A DNA stretch of 41,788 nt from Candidatus Azophilus lithoversatilis (lineage in GTDB: Bacteria; Pseudomonadota; Gammaproteobacteria; Pseudomonadales; Azotimanducaceae): NCBI GenBank assembly GCA_028278675.1, contig JAQAJJ010000007.1, forward strand, positions 1 to 41,788, in the 5' to 3' direction. The notes under the pieces were generated by a model, which was given only the letters and a program-made list of their open reading frames with translations, ran no database searches and was not told the DNA's origin. Of the stretch, positions 18,780-27,354 are shown piece by piece (within the stretch, counting starts at the first letter, position 1; each line of letters opens with the position of its first letter). A program made the position numbers and the translations under genes.

Positions 18780-19798
18780 ACGCCCCCATCGGCATTTGCG
18801 TCAACCCGATGTCGGGGCGCGATGTGCGCCGTTTGGCGGCACGGGCCACCAACATGACCCACGAGGCCAAGCGGGACTTGGTGGCGCGGGCCGCAGCCGG
18901 CGCGGATGCCGCGGGCGCCACGGATCTGTTCGTACTCGAGGAGCCCTTCCGCATCGCTTCCCTGGCCCTGGCGCACATGCCGCTTCGCGCGCGGGTCCAT
19001 CTGTTACCGCACAAGGCGCACAATGACGCTCGGGATACGGAGGTGGCGGTGGCCCGGTTTCTGGAGGCGGGCTGCACAACCCTGATCTCACTCGGCGGCG
19101 ATGGCTCCAATCGGGCCATCGTGCGCGCCCTGCATGAACGCAAATGCCACGACGTGCATCTTCTTCCCTTGTCCACCGGCACCAACAATGTCTTTCCGGT
19201 CTTGGCGGAACCCACTATTGCGGGCTTGGTCGCCGCCTTGCAGGCGCGCGGGCTGCTGGCGGAAAACTTGGCCCAAAGAGCCAAGGTGGCGCATGTGCGT
19301 TTAGGCCGGAAAGGCGATGTCCAACACGACTTGGCGCTCATCGACGCCGTGCTGCTGAAGAACGATCATGTCGGCAATCTGCTGCCCTTTGACGCCAATC
19401 GCCTCACCCGGCTGTTCCTGGCCCGTGCCGAGCCGGACGCCATCGGCACCTCGCCGATTGGGGGCTTGATCGATCCCGTCGGCGCTGGCGACGATGTGGG
19501 TCTGTTGGTGGAAATGGGGCCGGGCAAGCGCTTCTCCGCACCCTTGTCGCCGGGATTCTTCAAGGAAGTGGCGGTGCGCAGCGCCACCCGCATCGCCTTC
19601 GGCGTGCCGGTTCCGTTTCGCGGCCCCGGTGTGCTTGCCTTGGACGGCGACCGGGATCATCGGCTCCGGGCGGGCGACCATGCCACCATCACCTTGCGGC
19701 GCGACGGGCCTTGGGTGCTCGACATCGGGCGCGCCATGCGCTGGGCGGTGGCGGAAGGTATCATGCCGCCCGGTCCCACTCAGGCGCCGTCAGCATGA
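18776..19798 (+). CDS. ATP-NAD kinase/AcoX-family protein
   Basis: The 340-residue product has the ATP-NAD/AcoX kinase signatures: an N-terminal CVNPMSGRDVRRLAARATN, the nucleotide loop LISLGGDGSNRAI, and LPLSTGTNNVFP. It resembles the AcoX branch (proteins near acetoin dehydrogenase genes) more than the housekeeping NadK. The substrate is not known. No acetoin genes are nearby; it lies between folA and fabV, overlapping each by 4 nt (TTGA with folA, ATGA with fabV), so it is made in the same transcript. The TTG start (18776-18778) gives the conserved MNAPIGICVNP beginning. Confidence 0.82.
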   Translation: MNAPIGICVNPMSGRDVRRLAARATNMTHEAKRDLVARAAAGADAAGATDLFVLEEPFRIASLALAHMPLRARVHLLPHKAHNDARDTEVAVARFLEAGCTTLISLGGDGSNRAIVRALHERKCHDVHLLPLSTGTNNVFPVLAEPTIAGLVAALQARGLLAENLAQRAKVAHVRLGRKGDVQHDLALIDAVLLKNDHVGNLLPFDANRLTRLFLARAEPDAIGTSPIGGLIDPVGAGDDVGLLVEMGPGKRFSAPLSPGFFKEVAVRSATRIAFGVPVPFRGPGVLALDGDRDHRLRAGDHATITLRRDGPWVLDIGRAMRWAVAEGIMPPGPTQAPSA

Positions 19799-20979
19799 TT
19801 GTCAAACCCCGCATTCGCGGCTTCATCTGCACCACCGCGCATCCCCTCGGATGCGCCGCCAGCGTGCAGCGGCAGATCGACGCCGTGAATGCCGCTGGGC
19901 CCATCGACGCGGGCGTGGGCAACGCCTTGGTGCTGGGTTGCTCCGGAGGCTACGGCCTGGCCTCCCGCATCGTCGCCGGCGCCGGCTGCGGGGCCAACAC
20001 CTTGGGCGTTTCCTTGGAAAAGCCGCCGAGCGAAAAGCGCACCGCTTCAGCGGGCTGGTACAACAACGCTGCCTTCGATGCCGCCCCCTTGGGTCCGCGC
20101 GCCGCCACCATCGATGCAGACGCCTTCGCGGACGCCACCAAGGCGGCGGTTGTGGATGCCCTCAAGGCCGGCTTCGGGCCGATCGATCTATTGGTCTACA
20201 GCCTCGCCTCGCCGGTGCGCCTGCATCCCCGCACCGGCGTGCTGCACCGCTCCGCCATCAAGCCCTTGGGCGAGACGCTGGCCATGAAGTCGCTCAACGT
20301 CAACAAGGGGAAGGTCACGCAAGTGGCCCTTGAGCCGGGCAGTGCGGAGGACATCGCCAACACGGTCGCCGTGATGGGTGGCGAGGATTGGGAATTCTGG
20401 ATCGACGCCCTCAATGACGCCAACCTGTTGGCGTCAGGCTTCCGCACACTGGCGTTCACCTATCTGGGCAGCGAACTGACTTGGCCGATATACTGGGACG
20501 GCACTTTGGGCCGGGCCAAAGCCGATCTGGACCGCGCCGCAGCGGCGATCACCGAGCGTCTCGCCCCGCTTGGCGGCTCTGCCCGGGTGGCTTCGTTGAA
20601 GGGCGTCGTGACCCAGGCCAGCAGCGCCATCCCGGTGGTCTCGCTGTACATGTCCCTGCTGTTCAAGGTGATGAAGGAGCAGGGGGTGCATGAAGGCCCC
20701 ATCGAACACGTCCATCGGCTATTCGCCACCCAGTTGGCGAACGGCGTGGTGCCGCGTCTTGATGAGGCGGGCCGCATTCGCATGGACGATGTGGAGCTTT
20801 CGGCGCCGGTTCAGGATGAAGTGAAGCGGCGCTGGCCCATCGTAACCACCGAAAACCTCAAGGAATTCGGTGACTTAGAAGGGTACAACGCCGATTTCCT
20901 AAGAATTTTCGGCTTCGGCTTCGAGGGTGTGGACTACGATGCCGAAGTCGATCCTACATTAGGAATGGACATCGACTGA
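19795..20979 (+). CDS. fabV: Enoyl-ACP reductase FabV (trans-2-enoyl-CoA reductase type)
   Basis: FabV is the NADH-dependent enoyl reductase of fatty-acid elongation, larger than FabI and naturally resistant to triclosan. The 394-residue product matches the family length (about 395-400). It begins MIVKPRIRGFICTTAHPLGC, has the nucleotide-binding GCSGGYGLASR, and carries the Y-x8-K active-site pair (Tyr233 and Lys242 in YWDGTLGRAK). The C-terminal part has RIRMDDVELSAPVQDEV and ends in FGFGFEGVDYDAEVDP as in relatives. The ATG overlaps the previous gene's stop. No other fatty-acid synthesis genes are adjacent. Confidence 0.96.
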   Translation: MIVKPRIRGFICTTAHPLGCAASVQRQIDAVNAAGPIDAGVGNALVLGCSGGYGLASRIVAGAGCGANTLGVSLEKPPSEKRTASAGWYNNAAFDAAPLGPRAATIDADAFADATKAAVVDALKAGFGPIDLLVYSLASPVRLHPRTGVLHRSAIKPLGETLAMKSLNVNKGKVTQVALEPGSAEDIANTVAVMGGEDWEFWIDALNDANLLASGFRTLAFTYLGSELTWPIYWDGTLGRAKADLDRAAAAITERLAPLGGSARVASLKGVVTQASSAIPVVSLYMSLLFKVMKEQGVHEGPIEHVHRLFATQLANGVVPRLDEAGRIRMDDVELSAPVQDEVKRRWPIVTTENLKEFGDLEGYNADFLRIFGFGFEGVDYDAEVDPTLGMDID

Positions 20980-21037
20980 CAGCCTTGTGCGAGATCGCCC
21001 ATAGCGGAAGGGCATCCCGCTGTGGCGCAATGTCGCC

Positions 21038-22210
21038 ATGCTTCGCGCCGCCAAACTCGTCGCCAACGCCAGGCCGTTCCGCACCCTGTGCTATCCGGTC
21101 ATTGGCTTCGGCTTCCTGCTGCTCGAGCAGCCGCCGCTGCCGAGTGCCGCCGCAGTGCTCGGTTGGTGCCTGTTGTGGCCGCTGGCGGCTGACCTTGGCC
21201 AACGCAAGGCGTCCGTCAAGACCATCCTGAACGTTCACTTGGCGGAAGCCGCCTTCACCAGCGGACTGTTCGCTTGGGCTAGCCTACCGCCAAGTCTGCT
21301 CTTTGCCGTGGGCATCATCCTGGTGGCCAGCAACGCCCTGCAGGGCGGCATTCGCCAAGCGCTGCTGGCGGTCCTGTGCACGATGGCGGGATTGGCGGCG
21401 GGCGATCTCGCCTCGCCCGCCCCCAGCGTCTTCGCCGTACCGGCAGCGGCTGCGTTCTCGAGCCTCTTGGTGCTGGCCTATTGCGCCTTGCTCGGCCATT
21501 GGGCTCACCGCCAAGCCTTGGGCATGGCGGGCCAGCGGGCGCAGATGCGCGTGATGAACGCCCGTCTGCAGCAGTACCTGCCCCACACCTTGGCGGACCG
21601 CCTCAAGGAGGCTGGCCAGCCCCGGCTGGAGCGGCGCTGGCTGGTGGTGGCCTTCGCCGACCTGGCCGGCTTCACGCCGTTGGTGGAGCGCCTTGCGGTG
21701 GAGGAGTTGACGCCGATTCTGGACAGCTACCTGCAAACGGTCGCCGACGTGACCCAGAGGTGCGGCGGCACCTTGAGCAAGGTGCTTGGCGACGGCGCCA
21801 TGCTGGTGTTCGGCGAGGCGGGTGCCGAAGAACGCGCCAAGCTGGTCGCCGATGCCTTGAAGTGCTGCCGCCTGCTGGACATTGAACTCACCAAACTGGC
21901 CGATCGCTGGCGAGCCCAAGGACTGCCGGAATCGGTGCGCCTCAAGATCGGCGTGGCCAGCGGCTACTGTTCGTTGGGTGACTGGGGCGGCGGCGGTCGC
22001 TTGGAGTACACCGTCATCGGCCATCCGGTGAATCTCGCCAGCCGCCTGGAGGGCCAGGCGGGCGCGGGCGAGGTGCTGGTCTGCGAACGCACCGGGCTGC
22101 TGGCGGACGTCCCGCTCACGCCAGTGATGGAACGCCCCGTGAAAGGCTTGGGGCCAGTGCGCCTTCAAAGAGTGGAGCCTTCAGCTTGCCCCAGAGCGGC
22201 ACGCCGCTGA
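21038..22210 (+). CDS. Membrane-bound class III adenylate/guanylate cyclase
   Basis: The N-terminal half (residues 1 to about 165) has about five hydrophobic segments and lacks a known sensor domain. The C-terminal class III cyclase domain begins at about residue 200 with LVVAFADLAGFTPLVER; the metal-binding aspartates lie here and in SKVLGDGAMLVFGEAG, and the transition-state Asn-Arg pair is in VIGHPVNLASRLEG. It would make a cyclic nucleotide in the cytoplasm; cAMP versus cGMP cannot be set here. The last residues (PSACPRAARR) and the stop codon are encoded by the dispersed repeat copy C, so the original C-terminus has been replaced or extended. It starts 58 nt after fabV. Confidence 0.88.
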   Translation: MLRAAKLVANARPFRTLCYPVIGFGFLLLEQPPLPSAAAVLGWCLLWPLAADLGQRKASVKTILNVHLAEAAFTSGLFAWASLPPSLLFAVGIILVASNALQGGIRQALLAVLCTMAGLAAGDLASPAPSVFAVPAAAAFSSLLVLAYCALLGHWAHRQALGMAGQRAQMRVMNARLQQYLPHTLADRLKEAGQPRLERRWLVVAFADLAGFTPLVERLAVEELTPILDSYLQTVADVTQRCGGTLSKVLGDGAMLVFGEAGAEERAKLVADALKCCRLLDIELTKLADRWRAQGLPESVRLKIGVASGYCSLGDWGGGGRLEYTVIGHPVNLASRLEGQAGAGEVLVCERTGLLADVPLTPVMERPVKGLGPVRLQRVEPSACPRAARR

Positions 22211-22264
22211 CGCCGAAGGAACAATCAGCCAGCTGCCGAGCTGTCTCCATTTGTTCCATGGAAG
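22176..22264 (-). repeat. Dispersed 89-bp repeat, copy C
   Basis: In reverse orientation this is about 89% identical to copy B, beginning (on the minus strand) CTTCCATGGAACAAATGG and ending AAGCTGAAGGCT. It overlaps the last 35 nt of the cyclase gene, supplying its stop. Beyond it, 22265-22327 holds only the short upstream region of the Uma2 gene. Confidence 0.85.
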
Positions 22265-22327
22265 TCATTTGTCGACTGAACGGCGGCTTGCGCCATTGCG
22301 CTATCATGCGCAGGGAGATACACAACA

Positions 22328-22993
22328 ATGGCATTGGACTACGCCATGGAGACCCGCAACCCAGCCCACTGCGAAGGGGCGCTGATTGTCACGGAAGATG
22401 GCCACGAGCTGGCGAGCTTGGACCGGCTGCAGGGTCTGTGGACCGAGGAGCAGTACCTCAAGTTGGTGGCGGGCTGCAAACGCCTGGTCGAGTTCACGGA
22501 CGGCTGGATTGAGATTCTGCCGATGCCCACTCGAAAGCATCAAGCCATTTTGCGATTCCTCTTCCGGGCTTTGGATCCGCTCATCGACAAAATGGGCGGC
22601 GAACTGTTTTTTTCCGGGCTGGACATGCGCGCGCGCCCCGGCAAATTCCGGGAGCCGGACTTGCTAGCCTTGCTAGACGCCAAGGATCCTAGGAACCAGA
22701 ACGAGTACTGGCACGGCGCGGACTGGGTTCTGGAAGTGGTCAGCCCCGGCGGCCCTCACCGCGACTTGGTGCAAAAGCGCTTGGACTACGCCGAGGCCGG
22801 CATTCCGGAATACTGGATCGTCAATCCGCTCAACGACTCCATCACCGTGTTGACGCTGGCGGACGGCCAATACGTGGAACACGGCGTGTTTCGGCCCGGA
22901 GACCGTGCGGATTCCCCCACCTTGCCCGGCTTCACGGTGGATGTGGCGGCAGTGTTTGCGGCGGACGAACCAACAAAGCACGCGGGGGCGTAA
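22328..22993 (+). CDS. Uma2-family (DUF820) restriction endonuclease-like protein
   Basis: The 221-residue product has the Uma2 pattern, a PD-(D/E)XK nuclease fold: an N-terminal helix (LDRLQGLWTEEQYLKLVAGC), FTDGWIEILPMPTRKHQ, the acidic motif FREPDLLALL, the strand with the second acid WVLEVVSPGGPHRDLVQKRLDYAEAG, then IPEYWIVNPLNDSITVLTL. Members are abundant in cyanobacteria and scattered elsewhere; their job is unproven. It stands alone between the cyclase and hemE, with a possible site AGGGAG about 10 nt before the ATG. Confidence 0.88.
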   Translation: MALDYAMETRNPAHCEGALIVTEDGHELASLDRLQGLWTEEQYLKLVAGCKRLVEFTDGWIEILPMPTRKHQAILRFLFRALDPLIDKMGGELFFSGLDMRARPGKFREPDLLALLDAKDPRNQNEYWHGADWVLEVVSPGGPHRDLVQKRLDYAEAGIPEYWIVNPLNDSITVLTLADGQYVEHGVFRPGDRADSPTLPGFTVDVAAVFAADEPTKHAGA

Positions 22994-23003
22994 GCCCTTA
23001 GCC

Positions 23004-24029
23004 GTGAAAAAACCCTTCCTCCAGGCTTGCCGCGGCGAGCCCGCCGGGTTCACGCCCATCTGGCTCAACCGGCAGGCAGGCCGCTATATGCCGGAGTACC
23101 ATCGGGTCAAGGGCGACCTGCCGAGCTTGGCGTTCTTCAAACATCCCGAGCGAGCGGCCAAGGCCACCTTGGATGCGCAGCGCATTCTCGGCGTGGACGC
23201 GGCCATCCTCTTTGCCGACTTACTGCCGATCCTGGAGCCGATGGGGCTGCGGTTGGACTACAAGCCCGGCCTTGGCCCGGTGTTCGACAATCCGGTGCGC
23301 ACTGAGGCGGACGTTGCGGCATTGGCGGTGGCGCCAGCCTCCGAAGCCACTCCGTACATCGCCGCCACCGTTGGCAACGTACTCGCTGAATTGCCGCCGG
23401 ACGTGGCGCTGATCGGCTTCGCGGGCGCCCCCTTCACGCTGGCGTCCTACGCGGTGGAGGGGGCCGGCTCACGGAACTACCGCTTCATAAAGACCATGAT
23501 GCACGAAGCGCCGGCCTTGTGGGAACGCTTGCTCGGCAAGCTGGTGGAGCAGTTGGCCAGCTACCTTGATTTGCAAATCCGCGCCGGTGTGGACGCCGTT
23601 CAACTGTTCGACACTTGGGTGGGCTGCCTGTCGGTGGGCGACTTCCGCCGCCATGTCCTGCCGCACACCGAGCGCCTGATCAAGCGGATTCGCGCCTGGC
23701 ATCCCAGGGTGCCGATCATCTACTTCGGCACCGGCAACGCTCATCTGCTGCCCGATGTGGCGGGCCTCGAACCGGATGTCATCGCCTTGGATTGGCGCCA
23801 GCCCCTAGGCGTCGCTTGGCAGGACCTTGGCTGCCGGGCGGTGCAGGGCAATCTGGATCCCCTGGTGCTCTGCGCCGACCGCGCCGCGATTGCCCGGGAG
23901 GCCCAAGCGGTGCTCGACTCGGCCGCCGGACGGCCAGGGCACATCTTCAACCTCGGCCATGGCATCGTACCGGAAACGCCGGTGGATCACGTGAAGTACC
24001 TTGTGGACTACGTCCACGAACACGGCTAA
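23004..24029 (+). CDS. hemE: Uroporphyrinogen decarboxylase
   Basis: HemE removes four carboxyl groups from uroporphyrinogen III to give coproporphyrinogen III in heme synthesis. From the GTG at 23004 the product has 341 residues and begins MKKPFLQACRGEPAGFTPIW. The substrate-binding arginines Arg23 and Arg27 are in NRQAGRYMPEY, the catalytic Asp72 in AILFADLLPI, the conserved Tyr in LASYAVEG, and the His in NLGHGIVPETP. Longer in-frame versions would overlap Uma2. The stop overlaps the convergent GNAT gene by 4 nt, so the two mRNAs are antisense at their ends. Confidence 0.97.
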   Translation: MKKPFLQACRGEPAGFTPIWLNRQAGRYMPEYHRVKGDLPSLAFFKHPERAAKATLDAQRILGVDAAILFADLLPILEPMGLRLDYKPGLGPVFDNPVRTEADVAALAVAPASEATPYIAATVGNVLAELPPDVALIGFAGAPFTLASYAVEGAGSRNYRFIKTMMHEAPALWERLLGKLVEQLASYLDLQIRAGVDAVQLFDTWVGCLSVGDFRRHVLPHTERLIKRIRAWHPRVPIIYFGTGNAHLLPDVAGLEPDVIALDWRQPLGVAWQDLGCRAVQGNLDPLVLCADRAAIAREAQAVLDSAAGRPGHIFNLGHGIVPETPVDHVKYLVDYVHEHG

Positions 24030-24568
24030 CCAGGACGCGCTCCCGGCCAAGGCTCCAGTGGGCGGTCCGGCAACTCCTCTTCCACCACCTCGGTCTTGCG
24101 CACCCTGAACCCCCGCGCCAAGTAGTTCGGCAGTGCGGCCGGATGGTCCAGGGAGCAGGTGTGCAGCCAAATGCGCCCATCGCCAAAGGCGCCGGCCTTG
24201 GCGATGGCGTCACCGAGCAGACGCTTGCCGAGGCCGCGCCCGACGTAGTGGGGCAGCAGCCCGAAGTAGGCGATTTCCACCGCGCCTTCGGGCTCCCGGC
24301 GCAATTCAAAGTAGCCGATGGGATTGCCGCCCTCGTAGCCGATCCAAGTGGCGACCGCCGGGTTTTCGAGGTAGTCAAGCCATTGCCTGTAGGTCCATGG
24401 CAGGCGGGTGTGCCAGCACCAAGGGGCTCCGACGCTCGCGTACAGAAAGCGATTGAGTTCCGGGCAGGCAACAGTCGCCTCGCGCAGGTTGTAGGGCCGG
24501 TCTGCCGGGCCTTCAGTCTCCCTAGGTCGGAGGTAGTCGAGTGTGGTGACGGTGACGGCTTGACGCAT
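24026..24568 (-). CDS. GNAT-family N-acetyltransferase
   Basis: The 180-residue protein has a GNAT acetyl-CoA fold: the strand region GGNPIGYFELRREPEGAVEIAYFGLLP, motif A VGRGLGKRLLGDAIAKA, and the C-terminal HPAALPNYLARGFRVRKTE. The substrate is not predictable. It lies 14 nt after the VOC gene on the same strand, so the two probably share a transcript, and it meets hemE tail to tail with a 4-nt overlap. Confidence 0.85.
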   Translation of the reverse strand: MRQAVTVTTLDYLRPRETEGPADRPYNLREATVACPELNRFLYASVGAPWCWHTRLPWTYRQWLDYLENPAVATWIGYEGGNPIGYFELRREPEGAVEIAYFGLLPHYVGRGLGKRLLGDAIAKAGAFGDGRIWLHTCSLDHPAALPNYLARGFRVRKTEVVEEELPDRPLEPWPGARPG

Positions 24569-24582
24569 GCGCGGCTCGTCGA

Positions 24583-24945
24583 TCAGGCGTGGGACTCGAG
24601 GTCAACTTGATCGAGATAGAAGCTGTTGCCGTCCGCGTCGAGGAACATGGCCATGAAGCCGCCCCAAGGTTGTTTTTCCGGGGGGCTGGAGAACTCGACG
24701 CCCCTTTCGGCCAAGGCTTGATGCGCGGCGATGAGATCGTCAACCGCAAAGCCGATGCCCGTGTGGCGGCCCAGCAGGGTTTCGTCATCGGTGACGGCCA
24801 CGGCCAGGCGCACCGGGCCGGTCTGGAATGAAGCGTAACCAAAATCAGCGTCCTGGAAGAGCTCCTCAAACCCCAGCGTCTCGCCGTAGAACCGCACCGC
24901 CCGGCCAAGGTCCCGGACGAAGATGTTGATGTAGGAAAGAACCAT
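24583..24945 (-). CDS. VOC-family (glyoxalase-like) protein
   Basis: The 120-residue product starting at ATG 24943-24945 (MVLSYINIFVRDLGRAVRFY) is a vicinal-oxygen-chelate fold protein. Typical parts are the paired beta-alpha-beta halves, ETLGFEELFQDADFGYASF and GIGFAVDDLIAAHQALAERGVEF, and the final PWGGFMAMFLDADGNSFYLDQ with a metal-ligand Glu/Asp region. Such proteins act as lyases, dioxygenases or resistance proteins; no substrate can be named. A longer frame upstream adds 38 residues with no family likeness, so the shorter start is preferred. Confidence 0.82.
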   Translation of the reverse strand: MVLSYINIFVRDLGRAVRFYGETLGFEELFQDADFGYASFQTGPVRLAVAVTDDETLLGRHTGIGFAVDDLIAAHQALAERGVEFSSPPEKQPWGGFMAMFLDADGNSFYLDQVDLESHA

Positions 24946-25217
24946 AGTGAGCCTATCCGGGTTCAAGAACAGGTGGAACCGTTCAACGTCCATTGGGTGC
25001 GCCGAGTGGCGAAGCAACTCGAACGCGTCGGCGCTGGCGGACGCGCGGGCATTGTACATGACGACGCTTTGCCGTAAGGTAGCGCACCACTGGATCCCCG
25101 CCCCATGTTCAAGTGAAGGTGAAGCCTTGGCCTCCTGTTCTATTGTTCTTTGCGGTGTCCCGGTTCGCGGTCAGCCGAGTGCTGGCCATTTCAATCACCG
25201 CTAATTTGGAACAAAGA

Positions 25218-25472
25218 ATGAAGATATATGTGGGCAATCTGCCATGGGCCATTGACGACCCTCAGCTTGAGGAGATGTTTGCGGAGTACGGCGAAGTGCG
25301 TTCGGCCAATGTGGTCATGGACCGGGAGACCGGACGCTCCCGAGGCTTCGGCTTCGTGGAAATGGGCGACGACGACGCGCGCGCCGCCATCTCCGCGCTC
25401 AACGAAACCGAGATGAAGTCGCGCCGACTGCGCGTCAGCCAAGCCAAGGAGCGCTCCCGGGAACGCCGTTAG
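25218..25472 (+). CDS. Small single-RRM RNA-binding protein
   Basis: The 84-residue protein is one RNA-recognition motif: RNP2 is IYVGNL (residues 3-8) and RNP1 is RGFGFVEM (residues about 44-51), with the usual order of strands and helices. A short basic tail (AKERSRERR) follows. Proteins of this kind in bacteria bind RNA and some are cold-induced; the target is unknown. The ATG at 25218 gives the canonical MKIYVGNLPW start; the longer in-frame extension is unlikely. A cluster of stem-loops follows at once. Confidence 0.92.
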   Translation: MKIYVGNLPWAIDDPQLEEMFAEYGEVRSANVVMDRETGRSRGFGFVEMGDDDARAAISALNETEMKSRRLRVSQAKERSRERR

Positions 25473-25582
25473 CCGGATTTCCCCGGCTTAGGAGTGTTTT
25501 GCCCTTGTTCTAAACAAGGGCGGGACGCCCTTGATCCAAGCGATCCCGTTTGGGTGTGCCGGAGTTTCGCCCTAGCGAAACT
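25471..25582. terminator. Stem-loop cluster between RRM gene and ilvD
   Basis: Four inverted repeats occupy this convergent gap. They are AGCCGG/CCGGCT (25471-25488, followed by TTAGGAGTGTTTT), GCCCTTGTT/AACAAGGGC (25501-25521), CAAGGGCG/CGCCCTTG (25515-25533) and AGTTTCGC/GCGAAACT (25563-25582). The second and third share the segment 25515-25521, so only one can form at a time. The first may be a weak terminator for the RRM gene; the others lack T tracts and may be REP-like. Confidence 0.55.
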
Positions 25583-25614
25583 ACAACGAAACCGTATAGG
25601 TAGCGCCGAGACCG

Positions 25615-27288
25615 TTAGGTGGCGCCGTCCGTCACCGCGCCTTCGCTGGCGGAGCTCACCAGTTTGGCGTACTTCGCAAGCAGGCCCTTCTGCGCATAGG
25701 GTGGCGGGGGCTGCCAGCTCGCCCGTCGGCCGGCCAGTTCGGCATCGCTGAGGTTGACGCTGATTTCCCGCCGCTCGGCATCGATGGTGATTTCATCGCC
25801 GTCCTCCAAGAGCGCGATGGGGCCGCCGTCGAACGCCTCCGGGGCGATGTGGCCGATCACGAAGCCGTGCGAGCCGCCTGAAAAACGGCCATCGGTGATG
25901 AGGGCCACGTCGCCAGACAGCCCGCGGCCGTTGATGGCGCTGGTCGGCGACAGCATCTCGCGCATCCCCGGCCCGCCCCGAGGGCCTTCGTAGCGCACGA
26001 CGATCACGTCGCCCTTGCCCACCGCGCCTTCCATGATCGCGCCCATGGCCGCTTCCTCGCCGTGGAAGCAACGCGCGGTGCCCGTGAAGCGCAAGCCCTC
26101 GTGGCCGGTGATCTTCGCTACCGCGCCTTCCGGGGCCAGATTGCCGTAGAGCACCACCAGGTGGCTGTCCGGCTTGATGGGATTGTCAAACGTCCGAATG
26201 ATTTCCTGATCCGGTGGGTAGGGCGCCACGTCGGCCAAGTTTTCCGCCAAGGTGCGGCCGGTGACCGTCAGGCAGCCGCCGTGCAGCAGGCCCGCATCGA
26301 GCAGCGTCTTCATCAGCGGCTGGATGCCGCCGATGTCGATGAGTTCCGTCATGGCGAATTGGCCTGCCGGCCGCATGTCGGCCAGCACCGGAACCCGCTT
26401 GCCGACGCGGGTGAAGTCGTCAAGTTCGAGCGGCACGCCAGCCGCGTTGGCGATGGCCAAGAGGTGCAGCACCGCGTTGGTGGAACCCTCCAAGGCGATG
26501 GCCAGGGTGATGGCGTTCTCGAAGGCTTCCCGGCTTAGGATGTCGCTCGGTTTGATGCCGTGTTCGATGAGCCCAAGCACGGCGGCGCCGGCGTTGTAGC
26601 TGTCGGCGCGCTTGGCTTGGGAGACCGCCTTCTGGGCGGAGCTGCCGGGCAGCGACAGTCCCAACGCCTCGATGGCGGAGGCCATGGTGTTCGCCGTGTA
26701 CATGCCGCCGCAGGAGCCGGGGCCGGGGATCGCGGTGCGCTCCACTTCCGTCAACTGCTCGTCGGAGATTGTGCCCGCGGCATTTTGGCCCACTGCTTCG
26801 AACACTGAAATGACGTCCCGCCGCTGCGCGCCCAGCGCAATGGTGCCGCCGTAAACGAATACGCTGGGCCGATCGATGCGGGCCATGGCCATGGCGCAGC
26901 CGGGCATGTTCTTGTCGCAGCCGCCGATGGCGACGAAGCCGTCGAAACCCTGCGCACCGACCACCGCTTCGATGGAGTCGGCGATGACCTCCCGGGACAC
27001 CAGGGAGTAGCGCATCCCCGGGGTGCCCATGGAAATGCCGTCGGAAACGGTGATGGTGTTGAACGGCACGCTCTTCGCGCCAGCCTCGTCCGCCCCCGTC
27101 GCCGCCGCTTCGGCCAGTTCGTTGATGTGCATGTTGCAGGGCGTGACCATGCTCCAGGTCGAGGCGATGCCGACTTGGGGCTTGTCGAAATCGGCCCCGG
27201 TGAAGCCGACGGCGCGCAGCATGGCTCGGCTCGGCGCTTGGGCGACGCCGTCCACGACGATTGAGGAGTACGGGCGTTTGTCGTTCAT
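25615..27288 (-). CDS. ilvD: Dihydroxy-acid dehydratase
   Basis: IlvD dehydrates 2,3-dihydroxy-isovalerate and its homolog in valine and isoleucine synthesis, using an iron-sulfur cluster. From ATG 27286-27288 it has 557 residues, the expected size for the [2Fe-2S]-type members. Cluster ligands are Cys51 ([10 protein letters not shown]), Cys123 ([10 protein letters not shown]) and Cys192 ([12 protein letters not shown]). The C-terminal [23 protein letters not shown] region is present. AAGGAAG lies 8 nt before this ATG and decides it over an upstream in-frame codon. It is the last gene after argE-argA on the minus strand, 66 nt behind argA. Confidence 0.97.
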   Translation of the reverse strand: MNDKRPYSSIVVDGVAQAPSRAMLRAVGFTGADFDKPQVGIASTWSMVTPCNMHINELAEAAATGADEAGAKSVPFNTITVSDGISMGTPGMRYSLVSREVIADSIEAVVGAQGFDGFVAIGGCDKNMPGCAMAMARIDRPSVFVYGGTIALGAQRRDVISVFEAVGQNAAGTISDEQLTEVERTAIPGPGSCGGMYTANTMASAIEALGLSLPGSSAQKAVSQAKRADSYNAGAAVLGLIEHGIKPSDILSREAFENAITLAIALEGSTNAVLHLLAIANAAGVPLELDDFTRVGKRVPVLADMRPAGQFAMTELIDIGGIQPLMKTLLDAGLLHGGCLTVTGRTLAENLADVAPYPPDQEIIRTFDNPIKPDSHLVVLYGNLAPEGAVAKITGHEGLRFTGTARCFHGEEAAMGAIMEGAVGKGDVIVVRYEGPRGGPGMREMLSPTSAINGRGLSGDVALITDGRFSGGSHGFVIGHIAPEAFDGGPIALLEDGDEITIDAERREISVNLSDAELAGRRASWQPPPPYAQKGLLAKYAKLVSSASEGAVTDGAT

Positions 27289-27354
27289 TGTTGCCACTTC
27301 CTTGGTGGTTTTTGCGTTTTGCGGGGCTGGCCGTGCCAAGCAGCCCCTCGCGGC

